Shown here piece by piece: positions 51,992-59,108 of a stretch of 64,000 nt of DNA. Numbering within the stretch: position 1 is the first letter of the stretch; every line of letters begins with the position of its first letter. The translations under genes were made by a program, and so were the position numbers. The notes below the pieces were generated by a model, which ran no database searches, was not told the origin of the DNA, and saw only the letters and a list, made by a program, of their open reading frames with translations. The DNA is from Granulicella arctica. Its GTDB lineage: Bacteria; Acidobacteriota; Terriglobia; Terriglobales; Acidobacteriaceae. The stretch spans positions 2,852,001 through 2,916,000 of the forward strand of contig NZ_JAGTUT010000001.1 of the NCBI RefSeq assembly GCF_025685605.1, written 5' to 3'.

Positions 51992-52047
51992 GCAAAGTAT
52001 TCATTGCAGAGGAGTTAGAGGCAAAGTGTTCATTTGAGGGGCTTTAG
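51992..52047. repeat. Tandem direct repeat, about 29 bases, two units
   Basis: GCAAAGTATTCATTGCAGAG at 51992 and GCAAAGTGTTCATTTGAGGG at 52021 start two similar units (period 29) that end in GTTAGAG and CTTTAG. They lie in the convergent gap between the small hypothetical and glutaminyl cyclase genes; nothing else is seen in the 277-base gap. Confidence 0.5.
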
Positions 52048-52092
52048 TCCACTTATCTGCCGGACGAATTGAGCACTAAGCGGGTAAAGCGA

Positions 52093-53076
52093 CTACTTCT
52101 GATCGACTAACCGGATCATTTCCATGAACAGGTCTCCTGAAACCTGGAGTGACCGCGCACTTACTTTGTCCAAGGTGTCGTCTGCCGTGTGGTGGTAACC
52201 CTCGGGCGCGGCGGTGGTGTGGGGGCCATAGTCGATGTCGATGATGTCCAGTACCGGTACTCCACGCTGCTTGAACGGCAGGTGATCGTCCTGGACTGTC
52301 GTCTCGTATTTGAAGATCGATGCGGTGTGCCCGGTGTTCTTCGCTGCGACCGCGAGCATGTCCAGAAGCCATGGTGTCGAGTTCGAATCCTTGTCGATGT
52401 TCAGATCCTTGTCGCCGCACATGTCGGCTAGTAAGAAGGCCTTGATCTTCGGCAGTGTGCCATCGTTTGCCCACTTTGCAGCGAGGTGGCGGGTGCCGTA
52501 GAGCGAATCAGAGTTGGACCAGCTTTCAACTGCCTCTTCACCATCATCAAAGACCAGCCATACGGAGTAGCCTTCGGGCGGATGGGTGCGGAGGATTCTG
52601 CCGATCTCGATGAGAAGGGCTGTGGTTGCCGCACCGTCGTTCGCGCCGTAGAAATTGATATCGCGCAGCGGGTAATTTGTCTCATAGTGGGTTGCAAGGA
52701 CAATGATGCCGTCCTTCTTGCCGGGATATTTGACGATATAGTTCCGCAGGGACTGCTGGCCCGCTGGAGTTCTTGCGGAGAAGCTGTCGGTTTCGAAGTT
52801 TCCCTTGGCGTTCTCAGCGGCGAAGTGCTGCTTGAGGAACTCTTCAGCCTTGACGTGTCCGGGTGATCCGTTGAAGCGTTTTGGCGCTGCGGCCAGAAAT
52901 TGCTCGGTGAGACTATAGGCTGCCTGTCCGCTGAAGTGGGGTTGCTGGGCTGGCAGGTGTAGAGGCAGGACGAGTACAAGTAGAAGCAAAAGCGTAATGC
53001 GGGGGTCTCTCCACTTCGCTGCGCTTCGGTCGAGGTGACGAGTTTCGTGAGAACTGGCGATGTGGCTCAGAATCAT
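52093..53076 (-). CDS. Exported glutaminyl-peptide cyclotransferase, animal type (M28 fold)
   Basis: This 327-aa metalloenzyme has a signal peptide (L-L-L-L-L-V-L-V-L core, cleavage L-P-A before Gln-Gln). The catalytic part matches M28-type glutaminyl cyclases: G-A-N-D-G (Zn Asp), D-D-G-E-E (general base and Zn Glu), S-D-S-L-Y-G-T-R-H-L-A-A-K, the Asp of L-L-A-D-M, Q-D-D-H-L-P-F-K-Q-R-G-V-P-V-L, and a late His in G-Y-H-H-T-A-D-D. It would turn N-terminal Gln into pyroglutamate on exported proteins. ATG 53076 overlaps the tatC stop. Residues 13-24 are encoded by a dispersed repeat. Confidence 0.9.
   Translation of the reverse strand: MILSHIASSHETRHLDRSAAKWRDPRITLLLLLVLVLPLHLPAQQPHFSGQAAYSLTEQFLAAAPKRFNGSPGHVKAEEFLKQHFAAENAKGNFETDSFSARTPAGQQSLRNYIVKYPGKKDGIIVLATHYETNYPLRDINFYGANDGAATTALLIEIGRILRTHPPEGYSVWLVFDDGEEAVESWSNSDSLYGTRHLAAKWANDGTLPKIKAFLLADMCGDKDLNIDKDSNSTPWLLDMLAVAAKNTGHTASIFKYETTVQDDHLPFKQRGVPVLDIIDIDYGPHTTAAPEGYHHTADDTLDKVSARSLQVSGDLFMEMIRLVDQK
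52998..53040. repeat. Dispersed repeat inside the glutaminyl cyclase signal region
   Basis: CCACTTCGCTGCGCTTCGGT with CGAGGTGACG resembles the GGTCCTTCGACTTCACTCAG element at 19409-19433 and similar intergenic repeats of related genomes. Read on the minus strand it encodes H-L-D-R-S-A-A-K-W-R-D-P just before the signal helix. Confidence 0.5.
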
Positions 53077-53864
53077 GCGGCGGTAGTCTCCTTTGCCTTG
53101 CGTCGCGCCGGGTGGACGAGGAAGGCGACGCCAACGCCGAGCATGTAGAGCACCAGCATTGGGCTCGCGAAGAGACACATGCCGATGGGATCAGGCGTCG
53201 GGCAGATCACCGCTGCGATGAGGAAGATGGCGAGAATGGCGTAGCGGATGTGCTTCAACAGGAACTTCGCATCGACGATGCCGAATAAGGCGAGGAAGAA
53301 GATGACTACCGGGAGTTCGAACGTAACGCCGAGACCGAGGATGACCGCGAGGAAGAAGCTGGTGTAGTCCTCGATGGTGATCATGTGGGTGAAGTTCTTG
53401 CCGAAGTCCTGGATGAGGATGACCATCGCACCAGGGAGCACATATCTGTAGCCGAACCATGCTCCTGCAAGGAAGAGGCCGACGGTTGCGCTCATGAATG
53501 GCCAGACGTATCGCTTTTCGTTGGCGTACATGCCGGGCGAGATGAACAGCCATACCTGGTAGAGAATGAACGGGCTTGCGAGGATTGCACCACATACGAC
53601 CGAGGTCTTGAGGAAGAGGTTCAGAGCATCCGTTGGGTGCGTCATCGTCATGGTGAGACCGATGTTGACGAGCGGCTTCTGAATGAAGCTGACCAGACGC
53701 ACGTGGAAGATGTACGCAACGATGAAGCCGACGGCGAGGTAGGCCACGGAGTGCAGGAGACGCTTTCGCAGTTCGCCGAGGTGGTCCATCAGGCTCATGC
53801 CGGGGAGTTCTACGCGATCGGTTACTGCTGCTCGTGCGCGGTCCATGATATCGAGATCAGCCAT
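53073..53864 (-). CDS. tatC: Tat translocase subunit TatC
   Basis: This 263-aa protein has six predicted helices and TatC motifs: M-D-H-L-G-E-L-R-K-R-L near residues 26-36, F-I-S-P-G-M-Y near 107, E-K-R near 115, and F-E-L-P near 184. TatC is the receptor for twin-arginine signal peptides. The gene overlaps tatB by 8 bases and the glutaminyl cyclase gene by 4. Tat-type signals are seen on at least three proteins in this window (GH1, M24, HAD). Confidence 0.97.
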   Translation of the reverse strand: MADLDIMDRARAAVTDRVELPGMSLMDHLGELRKRLLHSVAYLAVGFIVAYIFHVRLVSFIQKPLVNIGLTMTMTHPTDALNLFLKTSVVCGAILASPFILYQVWLFISPGMYANEKRYVWPFMSATVGLFLAGAWFGYRYVLPGAMVILIQDFGKNFTHMITIEDYTSFFLAVILGLGVTFELPVVIFFLALFGIVDAKFLLKHIRYAILAIFLIAAVICPTPDPIGMCLFASPMLVLYMLGVGVAFLVHPARRKAKETTAA

Positions 53865-54417
53865 GCAGGGATGCCTCGTGCGAGTTCTGTTCGGCGAGAG
53901 GCTGTGCGGCCGTTTCAGGGTCCTGCGTGTGTGGAATTGAGTCGAGGACCGAGGACAGCGGCGATCGGCTCGTGGGTAGGCCTGTAGCCGGTGGCATCAT
54001 CTCGAGTTCGCCTGCGGAGGCGATTGGAAGCGGCTCGGTGTGTCGGTCGGGCTTTGCAGCTTCGGCCGCGGCGTCTGTTGTGTGTTCAGAAACGGTTTCG
54101 ACCGGCGCTGCAATAGAGTTTTCGGGGGCCACGTAGTTCTCTGCGGGCTGGTGTGGGTGGTCGATTACGATACTTTCATCCTGCAGCAGAGGCGGGGTGA
54201 CGGGTGCAGCGGCTTCCATGGCGGCGATCTTCTTCTGCCGCTCCTCCTGCTCGGAGATGCGGAGTTCGTCCTCCATCTGCATGCGGAACTCGTTGGACGC
54301 GCGACGGAACTCGCCCATCAGCTTGCCCAACTGGCGGGCGAGTTCGGGCAGCTTCTTCGGACCGAAGAGCAGCAGGGCGAGGAGTGCAATGAGGGCGGTG
54401 TCGCCGAAGCTCGGCAT
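53857..54417 (-). CDS. tatB: Tat translocase subunit TatA/TatB
   Basis: This 186-aa protein has one short N-terminal helix (about 6-19) and then F-G-P-K-K-L-P-E-L-A-R-Q-L-G-K, the hinge and start of the amphipathic helix of TatA/B. A long acidic/Pro/Ala-rich C-terminal region follows from about residue 70. The length and position before tatC fit TatB, although A and B types are hard to separate in Acidobacteriota. AGGA precedes ATG 54417. Confidence 0.9.
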   Translation of the reverse strand: MPSFGDTALIALLALLLFGPKKLPELARQLGKLMGEFRRASNEFRMQMEDELRISEQEERQKKIAAMEAAAPVTPPLLQDESIVIDHPHQPAENYVAPENSIAAPVETVSEHTTDAAAEAAKPDRHTEPLPIASAGELEMMPPATGLPTSRSPLSSVLDSIPHTQDPETAAQPLAEQNSHEASLHG

Positions 54418-54759
54418 AAGTGTTTCCTATGATACGGCTTGCGAGTACGGCAAACAAATACCTTGCGCTGCTTGCGGTCTCGAAGGCCGCGTTCGTACTG
54501 GTGTAAAGTTGAAGAGAGACGAGGGCAGTAATTCTGCATCCTTCAGATGCCGAATACGTCTAACGGTGTACGAGCGAAGTGATCCGCTCTGCACTACGAA
54601 TTCGGGCTGCAACATCCCCGTGGATTGGGTACCGGCTGCACACACTGGCCGGCACAGCGAATCCTCTGCAGCCATTAGAAATGCTTTCAACATCCCCGTC
54701 GCGAGGGCAAACCGGCACAACCTGCCTGGAAGCTCGTCGAGACTGAAGGCGGAGTACGA
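54418..54759. other. Divergent intergenic region between tatB and nadA
   Basis: About 340 bases with no gene. The sequence AACATCCCCGT occurs twice (near 54611 and 54690), and a GCCGGCACA-like word follows each. No strong promoter was identified. Confidence 0.45.
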
Positions 54760-55920
54760 GTGATTGGATTATTGGAAGAGGCCCCGGCAACGGTCGCGGC
54801 TCCTGATGCACCAGCGGTAGCGTTCAGTGATGCGGAGTCCTGCTCACTGGATCATTACCTGTCACAACCTGACCACACCATGGACGCGCGCATTGCGGCT
54901 GCGCGGGCGACACTCGGCACCGACGTTGTCCTGCTGGGCCACCATTATCAACGCGACGAGGTCATCCGCTTCGCCGATGTGACCGGCGACAGCTACAAGC
55001 TTTCCAAGATCGCGTCTGAGACTTCGGCCAAGTACATGCTGTTTTGCGGCGTGCATTTTATGGCGGAGACTGCGGATATTCTTTGCCAGCCGTGGCAGCA
55101 GGTGATTCTGCCAGACCTTAATGCTGGTTGTTCTATGGCTGATATGGCCGAGATCGGGCAGGTGGAAGACTGCTGGGACACGCTTGAGCGCGCTGGCCTG
55201 ACTGCCGACCTTATACCGCTTACCTATATGAACTCGGCGGCAGCGATCAAGGCGTTCTGTGGGGAGCGCGGCGGGCTGGTCTGCACTTCGTCGAATGCTC
55301 GTGGAGCTTTTGAATGGGCGTTCGCTCGTGCCGGCAAGATTCTCTTTCTGCCGGACCAGCATCTCGGCCGCAATACCGCGTTTGCCATGGGTATCCCGCT
55401 GAGCGAGATGGTGGTGTTTGATCCATACCAGATCAACGGTGGGCTCTCGCCGGATCGCCTCAAAGCGGCGAAGGTGATTCTTTGGAAGGGCCATTGCTCG
55501 GTTCATCAGCGCTTTCTGCCAGAGCATGTTGACCGCGTTCGCCGCGAAGAGCCGGGAATGCAGGTTATTGTGCATCCAGAGTGCCGCTGGGAGGTGACCC
55601 AGAAGGCCGACGCAGTGGGTTCGACGGAGCGCATCATCCAGGTGATTGAGCATGCGCCGGAAGGAAGCAGCTTTGCCGTTGGTACCGAGATTCATCTCGT
55701 TAACCGGCTTGCGGCGCGTTTTGCTCCTCTTGGCAAACGCGTGATTACGCTGGACGATGCCGGATGCCTCTGCACCACGATGTACCGCATTTCTCCGCAG
55801 CATCTTGCGTGGTCGCTTGAGAATCTTGTCGCTGGCCGGGTTGTGAACCGCATCAAGGTTGATGATGACGTCAAACACTGGGCGAAAACCGCGCTGGACC
55901 GCATGCTGGAAGTAAAATGA
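54760..55920 (+). CDS. nadA: Quinolinate synthase
   Basis: This 386-aa [4Fe-4S] enzyme has H-H-Y-Q near residue 61 and cluster Cys candidates in A-G-C-S-M-A-D near 127, V-C-T-S-S-N-A near 175, and C-L-C-T-T near 343. H-P-E-C near 270 also matches the family. It condenses iminoaspartate with dihydroxyacetone phosphate to quinolinate in NAD synthesis. GTG 54760 has GGAG six bases upstream. Its stop overlaps the start of the DUF2203 gene. Its partner nadB is at 48185. Confidence 0.95.
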   Translation: MIGLLEEAPATVAAPDAPAVAFSDAESCSLDHYLSQPDHTMDARIAAARATLGTDVVLLGHHYQRDEVIRFADVTGDSYKLSKIASETSAKYMLFCGVHFMAETADILCQPWQQVILPDLNAGCSMADMAEIGQVEDCWDTLERAGLTADLIPLTYMNSAAAIKAFCGERGGLVCTSSNARGAFEWAFARAGKILFLPDQHLGRNTAFAMGIPLSEMVVFDPYQINGGLSPDRLKAAKVILWKGHCSVHQRFLPEHVDRVRREEPGMQVIVHPECRWEVTQKADAVGSTERIIQVIEHAPEGSSFAVGTEIHLVNRLAARFAPLGKRVITLDDAGCLCTTMYRISPQHLAWSLENLVAGRVVNRIKVDDDVKHWAKTALDRMLEVK

Positions 55921-56366
55921 GTGTAAGCGTGAACAAGACCTTTACTCTCAGCGAAGCCCAGACCTTACTCCCGGTACTCGAATCTCTCTTCCGGCGCGCT
56001 CGGGATTCAGCCCAGCGCGCTCACAATTTCGAGGCCGAGATGCAGGACCTGTCACAGCGGATCTATCTGGCGGGCGGTATGCACGTCGACGTGGTTGCCG
56101 CTGCGCGCCGCCGGGCTGAACGCGATAAAGCCGCCCAACTTGCGAAGGACACCCTGGTCGAGATCGATGAGATCGGCGTGACTGTTCAGGACTTTGAAGA
56201 GGGTCTGCTCGATTTTCCCTGCCAGATCGATGGGTCTACGGTCCTGCTCTGCTGGAGGGTGGGTGAGGTTGCTATAACCCACTGGCATACCGCTGACGAG
56301 GGATCGGAAGAGCGCAGACCGCTTGATGCGCGCTTTCATCGGACTGACCGGGAACGTCCTAACTGA
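55917..56366 (+). CDS. DUF2203 family protein
   Basis: This 149-aa soluble protein has T-F-T-L-S-E-A-Q-T-L-L-P-V-L near residues 8-21, an alpha-helical Arg/Ala-rich middle, and G-V-T-V-Q-D-F-E-E-G-L-L-D-F-P near 87-101 with W-R-V-G-E near 113, all typical of DUF2203. No biochemical function is established for the family. ATG 55917 overlaps the nadA stop by 4 bases, so it is co-translated with nadA. A link to NAD metabolism is only positional. Confidence 0.88.
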   Translation: MSVSVNKTFTLSEAQTLLPVLESLFRRARDSAQRAHNFEAEMQDLSQRIYLAGGMHVDVVAAARRRAERDKAAQLAKDTLVEIDEIGVTVQDFEEGLLDFPCQIDGSTVLLCWRVGEVAITHWHTADEGSEERRPLDARFHRTDRERPN

Positions 56367-56389
56367 CGACCGTTGAACCCCTGGATTGA

Positions 56390-56424
56390 AAAAGCCCAGA
56401 CCTCATCGCGAGGCCTGGGCTTTT
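56390..56424. terminator. Bidirectional terminator between DUF2203 and GH51 genes
   Basis: A stem of 14 pairs with one mismatch (56390-56404 with 56410-56424), a 5-base loop, and A- and T-runs at the two ends. It can end transcription in both directions. Confidence 0.85.
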
Positions 56425-56435
56425 CGCTTAGCGGA

Positions 56436-58382
56436 CTACTTCGTCTTCAACACCAACACCTGCACGGAGTAGGCCGGAACGACGTGATCGAACTTCGGTC
56501 CGGCGACCTTCAAAGACGACTTCACCGGAGCGATTCGCTTCGGTGCTGTCAGGGTGTTGGTCTCTGCGAGGTTTGTGCCGGTCAGGGAGATGAGCGTACC
56601 CGTTTTGTCGATGCTTCCGGCTCCGCTCAGGTCGACTGAGACCGGCTGTGGGGTGGACGAGGCGTTTACCAGCTTCAGGTAGACCGTACCGGCATCCCTG
56701 GTGACTGAGTAGAAGAAGCGGCTGCCGCCGCCGGTTACGGTTGAGGTGGGGACTTCGGTACCGAGATACTCCGCGAACATGGCCTGGGCGTAGTAGCTTG
56801 GCGCGCCGTAGCTGGTCATGGCGTCGTAGCCGATGAGGTCGGACTCCCACTGCATGCCGCCGGGGTTAACGTTGACGAAGAGCGGCGCGTAGGAGGCCAT
56901 GACGACGAGGTCGCTGTTGCGCTCCATGCCGGTCATCCATGCGGCGTCGCCGAGGGCTGCGCCCATGTTGGTGGTAGGGGAGCCTTCACGCGTGGCCCAT
57001 TCGCCTACGAAGATCTTGGGGCCGTTGCGGTCGATGGTGTCGTAGTGTTTGACGTCGTCGAAGAACTCGTCTGCACGCTTGTAGTAGTGATCGTCCAGAA
57101 CGTCTGGCTTCATGCGCTTCAGGGGAGCGGTTGCGATGAGTTCAAGCTGGGGATACCTGGCCTTGATAGCCTTGTAGAACTGCGCGTAGCGGCCCTCGTA
57201 GCTGCCTGACTTGTCGAACCAGTCTTCGTTGCCGATCTCGACGTACTTCACCGGGAAGGGAGCGGGGTGGCCGAGTTTGGCACGGACGGCTCCCCACTTG
57301 GTGGAGGTGTCGCCGGTGGTGAACTCGATCTCGTCGAGCGCGTCCTCAACATACGGTGTGAGGGCTGGACCGGGGTGGATGTGGTCGCCCTTGAGGGAGT
57401 AGCCCGCGTAGACGGCGAGGACCGTCTGGATCTTCAGGTCTTCCGTCCACTCCATAAACTCGAGCAGACCCATACCGTCGGAGGAGAGATAGTTCCAGGG
57501 GCTGCGATGGGCGGGGCGATCGACCATAGGGCCGATGGTGTTCTTCCAGTCGAAGCGCTCATCGATGAAGTCGCCTTCGAGGTAGTTGCCGCCGGGTAGC
57601 CGCAGGAACGTCGGGTGCATGCCCGCCATCATCTCCATCAGGTCGGTGCGGTTGCCATTCTCACGATTCTTGTAGGTGGGCGGGAACAGCGAGACCATGT
57701 TGAGGTAGAGCTTGCCAGCGTGGCCTACCGTGAGCAGCAGGTGGTTCTCGGCGGAGGCTTCGAGCTTTCCGGCTGTCAGGGTGAACTCGTACCGCTTCCA
57801 CTCCGTCGAGACTGAAGGGACGGTGGCCATCGCGACGGACTTGCCGGAGTTGTCGCTGACCAGAGAGATGCTTACCGGGCCCATGTCTCCGGAGTCAGCC
57901 TTCGCGTAGAACGATCCCTTGTAGGTTGTGCCGGGTCGGACTGCCATTCCCCAGTAGCCTTCATTGCGAACGCCTGCCTGGTTTGTCGAGTCGGCCTGTT
58001 TGACGGTGATCTCGAGGCTCGTCGGCAGGGCGTCGCTCGGTCCCTGCGTCTGATCGATGGCCATGGTGGCTTCAGAGCTTCCAAAGTGTTCGATGTTCCA
58101 GTGCGCTACGCCGCCGAAGCCGTGGTCCTGGAAGGTCCGATTGCGCACCATCTCCGCGTACAGGCCGCCGTCGTAGGAGTAGTTGATCTCTTCCGTCATC
58201 AGGCCGTAGAGCGTGGGGCTGACGGCGTGGGCAGGTTTGTCCAGCTGGATACTAAGCTGTGCCGCCGGTGCTTGTGCCTGGCCTGTACCGGTCTGCGCTG
58301 CTAAGCACAGGGCTATTCCAGAAATCATCGTTCGCGCGGCTGATATGCCCGACCGCGGAATTTTCATGGCAGTACTCTTCAT
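56436..58382 (-). CDS. Exported alpha-L-arabinofuranosidase (GH51)
   Basis: This 648-aa enzyme has a signal peptide with cleavage L-A-A or G-Q-A, each followed by Gln. It includes a carbohydrate-binding-like beta-sandwich (about 85-225), a TIM barrel (about 230-500), and a C-terminal beta domain. The catalytic pair is visible: acid/base Glu in V-E-I-G-N-E-D-W and nucleophile Glu in F-V-G-E-W-A. It releases L-arabinose from arabinan or arabinoxylan outside the cell. ATG 58382 has GGAG six bases upstream; ATG 58448 or 58403 would add a polar leader without signal character. Confidence 0.92.
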   Translation of the reverse strand: MKSTAMKIPRSGISAARTMISGIALCLAAQTGTGQAQAPAAQLSIQLDKPAHAVSPTLYGLMTEEINYSYDGGLYAEMVRNRTFQDHGFGGVAHWNIEHFGSSEATMAIDQTQGPSDALPTSLEITVKQADSTNQAGVRNEGYWGMAVRPGTTYKGSFYAKADSGDMGPVSISLVSDNSGKSVAMATVPSVSTEWKRYEFTLTAGKLEASAENHLLLTVGHAGKLYLNMVSLFPPTYKNRENGNRTDLMEMMAGMHPTFLRLPGGNYLEGDFIDERFDWKNTIGPMVDRPAHRSPWNYLSSDGMGLLEFMEWTEDLKIQTVLAVYAGYSLKGDHIHPGPALTPYVEDALDEIEFTTGDTSTKWGAVRAKLGHPAPFPVKYVEIGNEDWFDKSGSYEGRYAQFYKAIKARYPQLELIATAPLKRMKPDVLDDHYYKRADEFFDDVKHYDTIDRNGPKIFVGEWATREGSPTTNMGAALGDAAWMTGMERNSDLVVMASYAPLFVNVNPGGMQWESDLIGYDAMTSYGAPSYYAQAMFAEYLGTEVPTSTVTGGGSRFFYSVTRDAGTVYLKLVNASSTPQPVSVDLSGAGSIDKTGTLISLTGTNLAETNTLTAPKRIAPVKSSLKVAGPKFDHVVPAYSVQVLVLKTK

Positions 58383-58601
58383 TGCTTCTCCGCCTTCATC
58401 CATTAAGAGGTCTAATTCGGGGTTTGATCCGGTTTGGATTGCTGTCAATCTTCAGACAGAGACCTTTGTGAATACGTTTACCGGATCGCACACGTTTATT
58501 GCAGTCCAGCATACCCGATTGGTCTGATACTTAACTCGCTGCAGTCAAAATGGAGTTTTGCAGAAGATTGTGGTGACTATCTGAGCATCGAGATTACTGT
58601 G

Positions 58602-58630
58602 GATAACTATAGCTACCAAACGATAACTAT
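58602..58630. promoter_or_regulatory. Repeated GATAACTAT boxes upstream of perR
   Basis: GATAACTAT occurs at 58602-58610 and 58622-58630, 20 bases apart. The second, extended to CGATAACTATTATTG, partly matches a PerR box (TTATAATnATTATAA, about 9 of 14). Autoregulation by PerR is likely. Confidence 0.45.
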
Positions 58631-58659
58631 TATTGCCTGAGAAGGAATACACTAGCGTA

Positions 58660-59079
58660 GTGCAGACGACCAAGGCCAAGCCGTTCCGTGATTTGTGTTC
58701 TGAACACGGAATTACTGCAACTCATCAGCGTCAAGTGCTGTATGAGGTGATGCAGGGGATGGAAGGGCATCCCAGCCCGGAAGAGGTATATGCACGCGTT
58801 CGCGAGCAGATTCCCTCGATCTCTTTGGCGACTGTCTACAAAAACATCCATCTCTTCGTCGAGAGCGGAGTTCTGCGTGAGGTGAGCCTGCATCATGGCA
58901 CCGTCCGCGTGGAGATGAACGAATGGGCACATCACCACCTGGTGTGCTCGAAGTGCAAGAGCATCTCCGACATTGGCGAACAGGAGTTGAATCTAGCGCC
59001 TGTGCGGAGCACGTTGAATGGCTTTCTGGTGGAGCGGTATGCGGTGGACGTCATCGGTATCTGCCCCAAATGTCAATGA
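58660..59079 (+). CDS. perR: Fur-family peroxide regulator (PerR-like)
   Basis: This 139-aa Fur-family protein has a winged helix (about 5-75; T-H-Q-R-Q-V-L, S-L-A-T-V-Y-K-N-I) and a metal-binding dimer domain. Two C-x-x-C pairs (C-S-K-C and C-P-K-C) form a structural zinc site. The regulatory ligands of PerR are mostly present: His in G-H-P-S, H-H-H, and Asp in S-D-I; the position of Asp85 in B. subtilis PerR appears to be Glu (R-V-E-M). Catalase follows by 29 bases, supporting a peroxide-sensing role. GTG 58660 gives the usual length; a TTG at 58633 is an alternative. Confidence 0.85.
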   Translation: MQTTKAKPFRDLCSEHGITATHQRQVLYEVMQGMEGHPSPEEVYARVREQIPSISLATVYKNIHLFVESGVLREVSLHHGTVRVEMNEWAHHHLVCSKCKSISDIGEQELNLAPVRSTLNGFLVERYAVDVIGICPKCQ

Positions 59080-59108
59080 GTCGCAATCGGTAGCAAAAGG
59101 AGAGAAAG

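Noticed and set aside
54862..55878. Minus-strand open frame of 338 codons over nadA
   Set aside because: It is a shadow of nadA; the composition is rich in Arg/His/Leu without motifs.
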